Below are positions 8,278 through 17,723 of a stretch of DNA of 64,000 nucleotides, one piece after another. Under the pieces are notes generated by a model, which saw only the letters and a list, made by a program, of their open reading frames with translations, did not search any database and was not told the origin of the DNA. Each line of letters starts with the position of its first letter. Position 1 is the first letter of the stretch. A program made the position numbers and the translations under genes. Source of the stretch: Rhodovulum sp. PH10 (GTDB lineage Bacteria; Pseudomonadota; Alphaproteobacteria; Rhizobiales; Xanthobacteraceae); assembly GCF_000293785.1 (NCBI RefSeq), contig NZ_AKZI01000050.1, positions 1 through 64,000 of the forward strand, given 5' to 3'.

Positions 8278-9504
8278 ATGGAATCGGACGGGACGAGCGG
8301 CGCGGTGACGGGCGAGGTGTTGGTGGTCGGCGGCGGGCCGGCGGGCCTGACGGCGGCGGTGGCGCTCGCCTCCGGCGGGGTTCCGACCGTGCTCGTCGAA
8401 GGGTCGGCGCCCACCCGCGACAACCGCACGACGGCGCTGCTCGCCGGCTCGGTCGACGCGCTGACTGCGCTCGGCGTGTGGGAATCCTGCGAGGCGGACG
8501 CCGCGCCGCTGAAAAAGCTCCGGATCGTCGACGACACCGGCCGGCTGTGGCGTGCGCCCGAGGTGCGGTTCTCGGCGGACGAGATCGGGCTCGACGCGTT
8601 CGGCTGGAACATTGCCAATCGGACCTTGGTCGCCGCCCTCGAGGCGCGCGCCGATGCGCTGCCGGCCCTGCAGCGGATCGCCGAGGACGCGGTCGGGGTG
8701 GAGATCGCCGAGGACGGCGTGGCGGTGCGGCTGTCCAGCGGGCGGACGGTCTCGGCACGGCTCGCGGTCGCCGCCGACGGACGGCGCTCGCTGGTGCGCG
8801 AGGCGGCGGGGATCGGCACGACGCACCGCGCCTACCCCCAGACGGCGCTCACCTTCAACTTCAGCTGCTCACGGCAGCACCATGACACTTCGACGGAATT
8901 CCACTCCGCCGAGGGGCCGTTCACGATCGTGCCCCTGCCTGGCCGAAGGATGAGCGTGGTGTGCGTCGTGCTGCCCGACGAGGCCGAGCGGCTGCAGTCG
9001 CTCGCCCCCGAGGCGCTGAACCGCGAGGTCGAGGGCCGCACCCATTCGATCGTCGGGACGGTGGCGGTCGAGCCCGGCCGCGGCGTCTTCCCGCTCGCCG
9101 CCGAGACCGCCAAAAGCTTCGCCTCGGAGCGCGTGGTGCTGATCGGCGAGGCCGCCCACGTGATCCCGCCGATCGGCGCGCAGGGCCTCAATCTCGGCCT
9201 GCGCGATGCCGCGACCGTCGCCGAGCTCACGGTCGACGCGCTGCGCGCCGGCGACGATCCCGGCAAAGCGTCGGTCACCTGCCGCTACGACGCCGCCCGC
9301 CGGGCGGACGTGACGACCCGGACGCTCGCGGTCGACCTCCTCAACCGCAGCCTGTTGAGCGATTATCTGCCGATCCAGGCGACCCGCGGCGCCGGCCTGT
9401 GGATGCTGCAGAAGGTCGGTCCGCTGCGCCGCGCGGTGATGCGCGAGGGCGTCGCCCCGATGGTGGCGGCGCCTCGCCTGATGCGCGGCGAGCCGCTGGG
9501 GTGA
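8278..9504 (+). CDS. UbiH/UbiF family FAD-dependent hydroxylase
   Basis: The product (about 408 residues) is a class A flavin monooxygenase of the UbiH/UbiF/VisC/COQ6 type, which hydroxylates the ubiquinone ring with NAD(P)H and O2 at the inner membrane. It has the ADP-binding VVGGGPAGL near the N-terminus, the mid-protein DGRRS motif, and the second FAD motif GEAAHVIPPIGAQGLNLGLRD (read as GEAAHVIPP then GAQGLNLG). The ring position (C5, C6 or C1) cannot be decided by eye. An in-frame ATG seven codons upstream (8257) is possible. The start at 8278 was preferred because it already leaves a normal-length leader before the Rossmann strand. Confidence 0.85.
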   Translation: MESDGTSGAVTGEVLVVGGGPAGLTAAVALASGGVPTVLVEGSAPTRDNRTTALLAGSVDALTALGVWESCEADAAPLKKLRIVDDTGRLWRAPEVRFSADEIGLDAFGWNIANRTLVAALEARADALPALQRIAEDAVGVEIAEDGVAVRLSSGRTVSARLAVAADGRRSLVREAAGIGTTHRAYPQTALTFNFSCSRQHHDTSTEFHSAEGPFTIVPLPGRRMSVVCVVLPDEAERLQSLAPEALNREVEGRTHSIVGTVAVEPGRGVFPLAAETAKSFASERVVLIGEAAHVIPPIGAQGLNLGLRDAATVAELTVDALRAGDDPGKASVTCRYDAARRADVTTRTLAVDLLNRSLLSDYLPIQATRGAGLWMLQKVGPLRRAVMREGVAPMVAAPRLMRGEPLG

Positions 9505-9515
9505 AGACCGCCCCC

Positions 9516-10472
9516 TCAGAACAGCGCGAGCGGAAGCACCCGGCTCTTCACCAGCCACAGGAGCGTCGTCACGGTGACGACCGAGCAGGCGGTGCCGAAC
9601 AGGATCGTGGTCGAGGCCTCGGCCACCCGCACGTCGTACTGGCGGGCGAGGATGAACACGATCACCGCGGGCGGCATGCCGGCGAGCAAAATCGCGGTGT
9701 AGACCCAGGTCTCGGAGAACGGCCCGAGCAGCGACAGCCACACCAGCACGATCACCGGGTGGAGCACGAGCTTCACCACCACCGCGACCGGCAGCGCGAC
9801 GGTGGCGGCCTCCACCGGGCGGGCGGCGATGGTGACGCCGAGCGCGAACAGAGCGCTCGGGGCGGCGGCGCCCTGCAGCATCTCGAGCAGCCGGTCGATA
9901 CCGGACGGCGGCTGCAGCCCGCTCACCGCCGAGCCGACGCCGAGCATGCTGGCGACGATGAAGGGATGCAGAAACACCCGCCGCAGCACCAGCCGGGCGG
10001 TGGCAAAAACCCCGCCGCCCTTGCCGGCGAGCGCCATCAGGATCGGCACGATCACGAAGATCAGCACCGCGTCGAAGCAGAACACCAGCGCGAGCGGCGC
10101 CGCCGCCCCCATGCCGAGCGCAGGGATCGCCAAGCCCGGCCCCATGAAGCCGACATTCCCACAGCCGCCCGCAACGCCGATGATGGTCGATTCGCGAAGC
10201 CGCCCCCGCTCGACCACCAGCGCCACCGCAAACGCCAGCAGAAACGCCGAGAAGGTCGCGAGCGTGGTGGCGGCGATGAACGACACCTGGGTCAGCTCGT
10301 GCGCCGGGGTCTTGGCCAGCATCCGGTAGAACAGCGCCGGCTGCGCCAGATAGATGACGAACACGTCCATCCAGGCGAGGCCGGTTTCCGGGATGCGCAC
10401 GAACTTCCCGGCGGCGAGGCCGAGAAAGATCAGGGCGAACGGGGGGATCGCGAGATTGAGAACGTCGAGCAT
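9516..10472 (-). CDS. AEC family transporter
   Basis: This 318-residue polytopic permease of the auxin efflux carrier (AEC) family has about ten hydrophobic helices in two halves. Typical marks are the start LNLAIPPFALIFLGLAAG, a mid-protein GGCGNVGFMGPGLAIPALG (Asn-Val/Gly-rich turn) and PSALFALGVTIA. Bacterial AEC members export or import organic acids such as malate or malonate. Convergent with the hydroxylase gene with only 11 bp between stops. The neighbouring malyl-CoA lyase is divergent, so an organic-acid link is conceivable but unproven. Confidence 0.85.
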   Translation of the reverse strand: MLDVLNLAIPPFALIFLGLAAGKFVRIPETGLAWMDVFVIYLAQPALFYRMLAKTPAHELTQVSFIAATTLATFSAFLLAFAVALVVERGRLRESTIIGVAGGCGNVGFMGPGLAIPALGMGAAAPLALVFCFDAVLIFVIVPILMALAGKGGGVFATARLVLRRVFLHPFIVASMLGVGSAVSGLQPPSGIDRLLEMLQGAAAPSALFALGVTIAARPVEAATVALPVAVVVKLVLHPVIVLVWLSLLGPFSETWVYTAILLAGMPPAVIVFILARQYDVRVAEASTTILFGTACSVVTVTTLLWLVKSRVLPLALF

Positions 10473-10703
10473 GAAAGGCGGGGGACGCGCCGTTCCGTCG
10501 CCGGGTTCCCGGGCACGGGCCGGCTTGGCGGACGGCGAACCTTCCTCTAGGCTGAAGGGACGACCGAGCGCTCTTTCTTAGATCATTTCCGGGCCGTGCG
10601 GACATCGGTTCACGAGCCGCGCAGCCATGCCGTCCGGTGGTGTGCCTCGACCTTCCGGTCCCGCCCGCCCCCGGCACAAATCCAGTCAGCGGAACCAGGG
10701 TCG

Positions 10704-11747
10704 ATGAAGCTTCCTCGCAACTTCTTCAAGCCGCTCGCGATCGGGGCGCCCGCGCCGTGCCGCGAGCTTCCCGTCCGGCTCGAGCGGATGATCCACTTCG
10801 TGCCGCCCCACATCGAGAAGGTCCGGGCCAAGGTGCCCGAGCTGATCGGCCGGGTCGACGTCCTGCTCGGCAATCTCGAGGACGCGATTCCTGCCGACGA
10901 GAAGGAGGAGGCCCGCCGCGGCTTTATCGAGATGGCGCGCGCCAACGACTTCAGCACCACCAGCCTGTGGGTGCGGGTCAATGCGCTGAACTCGCCCTGG
11001 ATGCTCGACGACGTGCTGCAGATCGTCGAGGCGGTCGGCTACAAGCTCGACGTGATGATGCTGCCGAAGGTCGAGGGGCCGTGGGACATCCACTATCTCG
11101 ACCAGCTGCTCGCCCAGCTCGAGGCCCGCTACGGGCTGCGCAAGCCGATCCTGATCCATGCGATCCTGGAGACGCCCGAGGGCGTCAACAATATCGAGGC
11201 GATCGCCGCCGCCTCGCCGCGCATGCACGGCTTCAGCCTCGGCCCGGCCGACCTCGCCGCCTCGCGGGCGATGAAGACGACGCGGGTCGGCGGCGGCCAT
11301 CCCGATTACCGGGTGCTCGCCGATCCGGTCGCCGAGGGGGAGGCGCGCCCCGCCTATCAGCAGGATCTGTGGCACTACACCATCGCGCGGATGGTCGATG
11401 CCTGCGCCGCCACCGGCCTGAAGGCGTTCTACGGTCCGTTCGGCGATTTTTCCGATCCGGCCGCCTGCGAGGCGCAGTTCCGCAACGCCTTCCTGCTCGG
11501 CTGCGCCGGCGCCTGGACGCTGCATCCGACCCAGATCGAGATCGCCAAAAAAGTGTTCTCGCCCGATCCGGCCGAGGTGAAGATGGCGCACAAGATCATC
11601 CAGGCGATGCCGGACGGCTCGGGCGCCGCGATGGTCGACGGCAAGATGCAGGACGACGCCACCTGGAAGCAGGCCAAGGTCTTGGTCGACCTCGCCCGGC
11701 TGGTTTCCGCCAAGGATCCCGAGCTGGCCGCCCGCTACGGGCTGTGA
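10704..11747 (+). CDS. mcl: L-malyl-CoA / beta-methylmalyl-CoA lyase
   Basis: The 347-residue protein belongs to the HpcH/HpaI-CitE superfamily of CoA-ester lyases. It shows [22 protein letters not shown] (metal-binding Glu/Asp), [18 protein letters not shown] (metal-binding Glu) and [14 protein letters not shown]. From memory, its start and overall wording resemble the Chloroflexus aurantiacus trifunctional malyl-CoA lyase (348 residues, 3-hydroxypropionate bicycle) far more than the roughly 320-residue Rhodobacter or Methylobacterium Mcl1. It should interconvert malyl-CoA with acetyl-CoA and glyoxylate, and probably beta-methylmalyl-CoA with propionyl-CoA and glyoxylate. An upstream in-frame ATG (10596) is less likely, because [16 protein letters not shown] is the family start. 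Confidence 0.85.
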   Translation: MKLPRNFFKPLAIGAPAPCRELPVRLERMIHFVPPHIEKVRAKVPELIGRVDVLLGNLEDAIPADEKEEARRGFIEMARANDFSTTSLWVRVNALNSPWMLDDVLQIVEAVGYKLDVMMLPKVEGPWDIHYLDQLLAQLEARYGLRKPILIHAILETPEGVNNIEAIAAASPRMHGFSLGPADLAASRAMKTTRVGGGHPDYRVLADPVAEGEARPAYQQDLWHYTIARMVDACAATGLKAFYGPFGDFSDPAACEAQFRNAFLLGCAGAWTLHPTQIEIAKKVFSPDPAEVKMAHKIIQAMPDGSGAAMVDGKMQDDATWKQAKVLVDLARLVSAKDPELAARYGL

Positions 11748-11796
11748 CCGCTGGCCGGCTCCGGCGCCAGCCTCGGATCGCCGGTCCCCTCGCCCA

Positions 11797-11826
11797 GGTT
11801 CCCGCTCTGGTTCCCGCTCTGGTTCC
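11797..11826. repeat. 12-bp tandem repeat, 2.5 copies
   Basis: The unit GGTTCCCGCTCT occurs at 11797-11808 and 11809-11820, followed by a half copy (GGTTCC). It sits between mcl and hspQ. It is one of four short tandem arrays in intergenic DNA of this window. Confidence 0.7.
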
Positions 11827-11951
11827 GCCGCCCGGCCTCGCGCCGGCCGGCGGGCCGGGGATTACGCTCTGGCTGTCGGTCGGCGCACCGGCCGGTCCGG
11901 TGACGCACGCGCGGCTGTTCCCCGTCGCGAACCTGCGGTATTTTGTCCTTC

Positions 11952-12287
11952 ATGAAAAAGCCGCGGCTCGGGAAGTACACCATCGGCCAAGTGGTTCGGC
12001 ACCGGATTTATCCGTTCCGGGGCGTGATCTTCGACGTCGATCCGGTGTTCGCCAATACCGACGAGTGGTACGAGGCGATCCCCGAAGAGTCGCGGCCGAA
12101 CAAGGACCAGCCGTTCTACCACCTGTTCGCCGAGAACGCGGAGACCGAGTACATCGCCTACGTGTCCGAGCAGAACCTCTTGCCGGACGAATCGGGCGAG
12201 CCGCTGCGCCACCCGCAGGTCTCGGAGGTGTTCGAGCGCGACGAGGAGGACGGCTCCTACCGCCCCCGCCACTCGGTGCTGAACTGA
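11952..12287 (+). CDS. hspQ: Heat shock protein HspQ
   Basis: The 111-residue protein matches HspQ (YccV/hemimethylated-DNA-binding domain), which in E. coli is a heat-induced specificity factor for Lon and a DnaA-related regulator. Key stretches are YTIGQVVRHRIYPFRGVIFDVDP, read as YTIGQVVRHR then PFRGVIFDVDP, then YHLFAENAETEYIAYVSEQN. The ATG at 11952 begins MKKPRLGKYTIGQ. An upstream TTG in frame is less likely. Its length is typical. Confidence 0.92.
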   Translation: MKKPRLGKYTIGQVVRHRIYPFRGVIFDVDPVFANTDEWYEAIPEESRPNKDQPFYHLFAENAETEYIAYVSEQNLLPDESGEPLRHPQVSEVFERDEEDGSYRPRHSVLN

Positions 12288-12343
12288 CCGCCGGGACGGT
12301 GGTCGTTCTCGAAGCCCATCGGTCGGGGCGACTCGACCGATCC

Positions 12344-12384
12344 CCTCGCCGTCCGCTTCCTCGCCGTCCGCTCCCTCGTCGTCC
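12344..12384. repeat. 15-bp tandem repeat, about 2.7 copies
   Basis: CCTCGCCGTCCGCTT (12344-12358) is followed by CCTCGCCGTCCGCTC and a partial, diverged third copy CCTCGTCGTCC. It lies in the short gap between the convergent hspQ and PEBP genes. Confidence 0.65.
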
Positions 12385-12405
12385 CCGCCGGCTGTTCGCC
12401 GCGCC

Positions 12406-12978
12406 TCACGGCCGTTCGTAGGTACCGATCAGCATCCCCTTGGCGAGCACGTGGCCGCGCATCGCCTCCACCACCTCGGTGCGGCCGGGCACCCCGTCGA
12501 GCGCGAGCGCCCGGTCCAGCGCGAACAGCTGGAAGACGTAGCGGTGCGGCCCGTGGCCTTTGGGCGGGTCGGGCGGCAGGTACTGCGCCTTCAGGAAGGA
12601 GTTGCGGCCGAGCCGGTGGTGCAGCCCGGAGCCGGCCGGGCTCGCCAGCTCGCCGAGGCCGAGCCCCTCGTCGCGGCCCGGCAGGTCGAGAACGATGCAG
12701 TGGACGAACGGCTCGGGCGCCGGGGTGTCGGGATCCTCGGCGATCAGCACCAGCCGGCTGCCCGGCGGCACGCCGTGCCAAGTGAGCGGCGGCGACGCCC
12801 CCTCGCCGTCGGCGGTGAACCGGGCCGGAATCGCGGCACCGTCGGAAAAGGCCGGACTGTGGAGCGTGATGGTCTCCGGCACCTCGGCCATCGCCGCCGC
12901 GCGGTACACGATCTCGTCGAGCCCGGCACGAAGACCGGACATCGCCTTGCCGATCGGCCGCGGCACGTTCTCGAGCAT
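12406..12978 (-). CDS. YbhB/YbcL family Raf kinase inhibitor-like protein
   Basis: The 190-residue product has the phosphatidylethanolamine-binding protein fold of the bacterial YbhB/YbcL type. Visible family marks are FTADGEGASPPLTWHGVP (the D-x-S-P-P-L-x-W ligand-site signature), LIAEDPDTPAPEPFVHCIV (the DPDxP motif and the following His) and PPKGHGPHRYVFQLFAL. Ligands and roles of bacterial members are unknown. The open frame extends to 13188, but ATG 12978 (MLENVPRP) is preceded by GCGAGGG with good spacing. Starts at 13014 or 13005 are alternatives. Confidence 0.85.
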   Translation of the reverse strand: MLENVPRPIGKAMSGLRAGLDEIVYRAAAMAEVPETITLHSPAFSDGAAIPARFTADGEGASPPLTWHGVPPGSRLVLIAEDPDTPAPEPFVHCIVLDLPGRDEGLGLGELASPAGSGLHHRLGRNSFLKAQYLPPDPPKGHGPHRYVFQLFALDRALALDGVPGRTEVVEAMRGHVLAKGMLIGTYERP

Positions 12979-13123
12979 GGTCGTACCCTCGCCTGTCTCC
13001 ACCATAACGTTCATTGTCGCCGGTGGTTCGGCACCGTCGCGAATTTTTTGCGAACGTTCGTGGAACGAAAGGGGAAGGAGACCTCCGACCGCGCATCCGG
13101 CCGAGCCATCGTTCGCCAAAACG

Positions 13124-13151
13124 AAAAAAGCGCGCCGCGAAGGGCGCGCTT
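13124..13151 (-). terminator. Intrinsic terminator of the ialB-like gene
   Basis: Read leftwards, an AGCGCGCC stem around a six-base loop (hairpin about 13129-13151) is followed by a run of six T residues (complement of 13124-13129). It lies about 60 bp beyond the stop codon at 13213. Confidence 0.75.
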
Positions 13152-13212
13152 CTCGTCTCGATCGTGGCCGGGCGAATGTGGCCGGCAAACCGAAGCCCGT
13201 GCGGAAAAACCG

Positions 13213-13953
13213 TCAGCGGCTCGGCGCGGCGTTCTGGCTCTCCAGCTTCTTGCGCGCCTCCTCGGCCCGCTTCTGGAGCTCCTCCTGCAGCTTCTTCTGC
13301 TGCGCCTCGAACACCTTCGGGTCGGTCGGCGCGCCCTCGTTCGCCTTCTTGAAGTCGGCGAGCGGCACTGGGAAGCTGATCGCCGCACCCGCCAGGTTGA
13401 TCGCCTGGACGGTCAGCACCTGCCCCTTCTTCAGCTTGTCGATCATGTCCGCCGTCGCCTCGTAGTCGGCCATGCAGCCGTTGGCGAAGCAGGTGAAGAA
13501 CGGCGCCGTCATCGGCTGCTGCTGATCGACGATCAGCCGGGTGCCGTACTGGAGCTGCAGCGGCGACGGCAAGGTGATGCGGAAGAGCTTCTTGGTCTCG
13601 CCCTCCGGCTCGATCAGGGCGGCGGCGATCACCGGCTGGCCGGCCTCGGTGCGGGCGTCCTTGCCGGTGAAGCAGACCTGCTTGGCGTTGGCGTCCTTGC
13701 CCTTGCCGCAGAACTTCGCCCACGGCGAGTAGATCAGCTGCACCTGCTGCTGGGGCTGCTGCTGCGCCTGCCCCTGCGGCGCGGCGCCCTGGGCGGGTTT
13801 TGCCGGGACGGGCTTGGCGGGAGCGGACTGCTGGGCATACGCCACCGAGGCGCAGGCCAGCGTCGCCGCGGTCACCGAAACGACCGCTGCCGTCGCCTTC
13901 GACAGGGAGCGTCGCGCCGGGCGGCCCGGTGCGGTTTGGCTCGGACGAGTCAT
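13213..13953 (-). CDS. Invasion-associated locus B family protein
   Basis: The 246-residue secreted protein has an N-terminal signal peptide (hydrophobic VVSVTAATLACASVAYA, likely cleaved after AYA), then a Gln/Pro/Ala-rich linker. The IalB domain contains SPWAKFCGKG, QVCFTGKDAR and the paired cysteines of FFTCFANGCMADY. The domain is common in alphaproteobacteria; in Bartonella IalB is linked to erythrocyte invasion, but most family members are envelope proteins of unknown role. The C-terminus is charged and probably helical (FEAQQKKLQEELQKRAEEAR). The ATG 13953 has AGAGGA upstream. A start 14 codons earlier is possible. Confidence 0.85.
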   Translation of the reverse strand: MTRPSQTAPGRPARRSLSKATAAVVSVTAATLACASVAYAQQSAPAKPVPAKPAQGAAPQGQAQQQPQQQVQLIYSPWAKFCGKGKDANAKQVCFTGKDARTEAGQPVIAAALIEPEGETKKLFRITLPSPLQLQYGTRLIVDQQQPMTAPFFTCFANGCMADYEATADMIDKLKKGQVLTVQAINLAGAAISFPVPLADFKKANEGAPTDPKVFEAQQKKLQEELQKRAEEARKKLESQNAAPSR

Positions 13954-14184
13954 CGGATTCCTCTTCAGGTGCCGTGCCGCGGCGATCCCCGCCATGCGAC
14001 GCGCATTGCTCTGGCCCGGCTGTAACACCTTTAAAATGGGGCAGTAAAGTGACATCCGGACGGACCGCGCGGGGTTGTTTCGCGGCTTTGCGGCCGGCGG
14101 GTTCCAAAGGGTTCCGCGCGGCCGGCGCGACGACCGGAACGAGCGTGATAGCATCTCCGCATCCCCGACCGAATCGGCGATTTT

Positions 14185-16041
14185 GTGGCTGCCGTGCCCG
14201 TGATTCCCACCGCTTCCGGACCTCTCGTCCTCTCCCGCCGCCGCCTGCTCGCCGCGGCGGGCGCCGCCGTGCTCGCGCCGGGCCCCCTCTCGCGCGCGCT
14301 GGCGGACGCCGAAAGGCCGCGTCACGCGATCGCCATGCACGGCGCCCCGGCGATGCCGGAAGGCTTTGCGGCCTTCCCCTATGTGAACCCGGACGCGCCG
14401 AAAGGCGGCCGGCTGACGCAAGGGCTGCTCGGCACCTTCGACAGCCTGAACCCGTTCGTCGTGCGCGGCGTGCCGGTGCAGGCGGTGCGCGGCTATGTGG
14501 TCGAGAGCTTGATGGCGCGCGGCTACGACGAGCCGTTCACCCTTTACGGGCTGCTCGCCCGCACGGTCGAGACCGACGACGCCCGCTCCTTCGTCGCCTT
14601 CGGCATCGACCCCGATGCGCGCTTTGCCGACGGCCAGCCGGTGACGGCGGACGACGTCGTCTTCTCCTGGGACCTGCTGCGCGAGCACGGCCGGCCGAAC
14701 TACCGCACCTACTACGCCAAGGTCGTGAAGGCCGAGGCGATCGACCCGCGCACCGTGCGGTTCGACCTTTCGGGCGCCGAGGACCGCGAGCTGCCGCTGA
14801 TTCTCGGGCTGATGCCGATCTTGCCGCGCCACGCGGTGGACCCGGACACGTTCGAGCAGGCGACGCTGACGCCGCTCATGGGGAGCGGGCCGTACGTGGT
14901 CGAGAGCGTCGATGCCGGCCGCAGCGTCGTCTTCGCCCGCAATCCGGACTACTGGGGCCGGGACCGGGCCGTGAACCGCGGTTTCTGGAACTTCGACACG
15001 GTGCGGCTCGACTTCTACCGCGACGTCAACGCCTATTTCGAGGCGTTCCGCAAAGGCCTGTTCGACCTCCATGCCGAGACCGATCCGGGCCGCTGGACGA
15101 CCGGCTACGACTTCCCCGCCGTCCGCGACGGGCGGGTGGTCAAGGAGGCTTTTTCGACCGGCCTGCCGCGCGGCATGCTCGCCTTCGTCTTCAACACCCG
15201 CCGAAACATCTTCGCCGACATCCGGGTGCGCGAGGCGCTGATCCGCCTGTTCGACTTCGAATGGATCGACCGCGCCTTCTTCTACGGCCTCTATGCCCGC
15301 ACCGGCAGCTATTTCGCCGGCAGCGAGCTGGCGTTCACCGGGCGTCCGGCGGACGCGACCGAGCGGGCGCTGCTCGCCCCCTTCCCCGACGCGGTGCTCC
15401 CCGCCGTGATGGACGGCAGCTGGCAACCGCCGAAATCGGACGGCTCCGGCCGCGACCGCGACACCCTCAAGGCCGCGCTCGCGCTGCTCGCCGCCGCCGG
15501 CTGGGAGATCGAGAACCAGGTGCTGACGAGCAAGGCGACCGGCGCGCCCTTCTCGTTCGAGATCCTGGTGACCACCAAGGATCAGGAGCGCCTCGCCCTC
15601 ACCTACGCGCAAAACCTCCGCCGGGCCGGCATCGTGCCGGAGGTGCGCGTGGTCGACGCCGTGCAGTACGAGCAGCGAAAGATCGGCTTCGACTTCGACA
15701 TGATCCAGAACCGCTGGGACGCGTCGCTGTCGCCCGGCAACGAGCAGGCGTTCTATTGGGGTTCGGCGGCGGCCGGGCAGCCGGGCAGCCGCAACTACAT
15801 GGGCGTGCGCTCGGAAGCGGTCGATGCGACGATCGCCGCCCTGTTGGCCGCCCGTACGCGAAAGGACTTCGTGTCGGCGGTGCGGGCGCTCGACCGCGTG
15901 CTGATCTCCGGCCAGTACGTGGTGCCGCTCTACCATCTGCCCGACCAGTGGGTCGCCCGCTGGCGCGACGTCATGCATCCGCAGAAGACCTCGCTGTCCG
16001 GCTATCTGCCGGAAACGTGGTGGCGCGACTCGACACCTTGA
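14185..16041 (+). CDS. Extracellular oligopeptide-binding protein (SBP family 5), Tat-exported
   Basis: This 618-residue periplasmic solute-binding protein of the DppA/OppA family is closest in wording to the YejA/microcin C-type subfamily: FPYVNPDAPKGGRL, FDSLNPFVVRG, LARTVETDD and FADGQPVTADDVVFSWDLL. A twin-arginine signal (SRRRLLAAAGAAVLAPGP, residues 17-34) indicates Tat export. No permease or ATPase genes accompany it, so it is an orphan or works with a transporter encoded elsewhere. The start is a GTG, and other GTG codons lie 3 and 5 codons downstream. The gene ends 77 bp before the AMP-ligase-like gene. Confidence 0.88.
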   Translation: MAAVPVIPTASGPLVLSRRRLLAAAGAAVLAPGPLSRALADAERPRHAIAMHGAPAMPEGFAAFPYVNPDAPKGGRLTQGLLGTFDSLNPFVVRGVPVQAVRGYVVESLMARGYDEPFTLYGLLARTVETDDARSFVAFGIDPDARFADGQPVTADDVVFSWDLLREHGRPNYRTYYAKVVKAEAIDPRTVRFDLSGAEDRELPLILGLMPILPRHAVDPDTFEQATLTPLMGSGPYVVESVDAGRSVVFARNPDYWGRDRAVNRGFWNFDTVRLDFYRDVNAYFEAFRKGLFDLHAETDPGRWTTGYDFPAVRDGRVVKEAFSTGLPRGMLAFVFNTRRNIFADIRVREALIRLFDFEWIDRAFFYGLYARTGSYFAGSELAFTGRPADATERALLAPFPDAVLPAVMDGSWQPPKSDGSGRDRDTLKAALALLAAAGWEIENQVLTSKATGAPFSFEILVTTKDQERLALTYAQNLRRAGIVPEVRVVDAVQYEQRKIGFDFDMIQNRWDASLSPGNEQAFYWGSAAAGQPGSRNYMGVRSEAVDATIAALLAARTRKDFVSAVRALDRVLISGQYVVPLYHLPDQWVARWRDVMHPQKTSLSGYLPETWWRDSTP

Positions 16042-16118
16042 TTCATCCTGCGCGCGGGTGATTCCGCAGCCTGCCGGAGCCCGCCCCCGTTGCGCCCGTG
16101 CCCGGAGAGACGGCCCCG

Positions 16119-17711
16119 ATGATCCTCGGCGACACCTTTCCCGACGAGATCGCCTTCGCCCAGAACGCCGGGCGGACGACCCTCGACGACATGTTTGCGC
16201 GGGTTCGCGCCCGCACCCCCGATGCGGTGGCGCTGGCCGATTCGCCCCACCGCGAAACACTCGGCGCCGGCGAGCCGCTCACGCTCTCCTATGCGGAAGC
16301 CGACCGCATCGTCGGCGCGATCGCCGTCCGCCTGCGCTCGCTCGGGCTCACCGCCGACGCGGTGGTGGCGCTGCACATGCCGACCTCGGTCGAGGCGGTG
16401 CTGACCTTTCTCGGCGTGCTGCGCGCCGGGCTGATCGCGATGCCGCTGCCGCTCCTGTGGCGGCGGGGCGACGTCGCGGCGGCGCTCGCGCGGGTCGGCG
16501 CCAAGGGGATCGTCGCCGGCGGCTCGGCAGGCGACGCCGACCTCGCCCAGATCGCGCTCGAGGCTGCGGCCGACACCTTCTCGGTGCGCGCGGTGTGCGG
16601 CTTCGGCACGCTCGGTGTCGCGCTGCCGGACGGGCTGGTGCCGCTCGACCCCTTGCTCGCCGGCACCCACGAGCCGGACGGCGCGCTCTGCCCCGCGGTC
16701 GAGCGCCCGGTGAACCCGGCGGCACACGTCGCGGCCGTCACCTTCGAGACCTCCGAGATCGGGCCGATCGCGGTCGGCCGCAGCCATGTCGAGCTGCTCG
16801 CCGCCGGCCTCACGGTGGCGCTCGAGGCCCGCCTCGAGCCCGACCAGACGCTCGTCACGACGATGCATCCGGGCTCGCTCGCCGGCCTCGCCTGCGCGAT
16901 CGTGCCGTGGCTGATGCGCGGCGGCACGCTCGGCCTGCACATGCCGTTCGACGCCGACGCGCTCGGCGACCAGATCGCCGCGCTCGATGCCCGCGCGGTG
17001 GCGGTGCCCGGCCCGCTCGCCGAGCGGTTTCGCGATGCCGGCATTTTTGCGCGAGCCGACAATCTGGCGGCCGTGCTGGCGGTGTGGCGCGCCCCCGAGC
17101 GGCTCGCCGGCAGCGCCGACTGGTCGGCCGACGACCCGCGAACGCGCGCCCGGCTGGTCGATCTCTCGGTGTTCGGCGAGACCGGGCTGCTCGCCGCCCG
17201 GCGCGGCGCCGACGGTCGCCCCGCCCCGATCGGCGCCGGCCCGGTCACCGCGCCCCGCGCGACCCGCGGCGCGGCGCTGGTCGCCGAGATCACCCGCACC
17301 GATCACGGCACGCTGGCGATGCGCGGCGCGATGGTGCCGCGCTTCCCCTTCCCGCCCGGCGCCGAGCGCGGCAGCGCGCCGTGCCTCGCAGTCGAGCAGG
17401 ACCAGTATGTCGACACCCGCCACTTCTGCCGGGTCGACAAGGAGACCCGCGCGATGGTGGTGACCGCGCCACCGGCGGGGCTGGTCGGCATCGGCGGCAC
17501 CCGGCTCGCGCTGGCGGCGGCCGAGCGGACGCTGGAGTCGATCGACCGCACGGCCTTCCTCCTCGCGCTGCCCGACGTGCTGATGGGCCAGCGGCTGTTC
17601 GGCCACGCCGCCGACGGCGCGGCGGTGCGCGCGGCGCTCGCCGAGCGCGGCGCCGGCGCGCTGGTGGTCGGCGCCTTCCGCGATCGCCCGGCCGCCCGCT
17701 CCGCCGCCTGA
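16119..17711 (+). CDS. Degenerate AMP-binding (ANL superfamily) protein
   Basis: The roughly 530-residue protein has the overall build of an acyl-CoA/AMP ligase: TLSYAEADRIVGAIAVRLRSLG, AVVALHMPTSVEAVLTFLGVLRAG, and MHPGSLAGLACAIVPWLMRGGTL (read in parts). The core P-loop (normally S/TSGSTGxPKG) is replaced by FETSEIGPIAVGRSH, and no clear YGxTE or GD motif is visible. It is therefore probably not a conventional adenylating enzyme. A GTG at 16098 extends the frame. ATG 16119 has GGAG about 11 bp upstream and was preferred. An MBL-fold hydrolase starts 12 bp after its stop, so the two form an operon. Its role is unknown. Confidence 0.7.
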   Translation: MILGDTFPDEIAFAQNAGRTTLDDMFARVRARTPDAVALADSPHRETLGAGEPLTLSYAEADRIVGAIAVRLRSLGLTADAVVALHMPTSVEAVLTFLGVLRAGLIAMPLPLLWRRGDVAAALARVGAKGIVAGGSAGDADLAQIALEAAADTFSVRAVCGFGTLGVALPDGLVPLDPLLAGTHEPDGALCPAVERPVNPAAHVAAVTFETSEIGPIAVGRSHVELLAAGLTVALEARLEPDQTLVTTMHPGSLAGLACAIVPWLMRGGTLGLHMPFDADALGDQIAALDARAVAVPGPLAERFRDAGIFARADNLAAVLAVWRAPERLAGSADWSADDPRTRARLVDLSVFGETGLLAARRGADGRPAPIGAGPVTAPRATRGAALVAEITRTDHGTLAMRGAMVPRFPFPPGAERGSAPCLAVEQDQYVDTRHFCRVDKETRAMVVTAPPAGLVGIGGTRLALAAAERTLESIDRTAFLLALPDVLMGQRLFGHAADGAAVRAALAERGAGALVVGAFRDRPAARSAA

Positions 17712-17723
17712 GACGAGGGTGCC

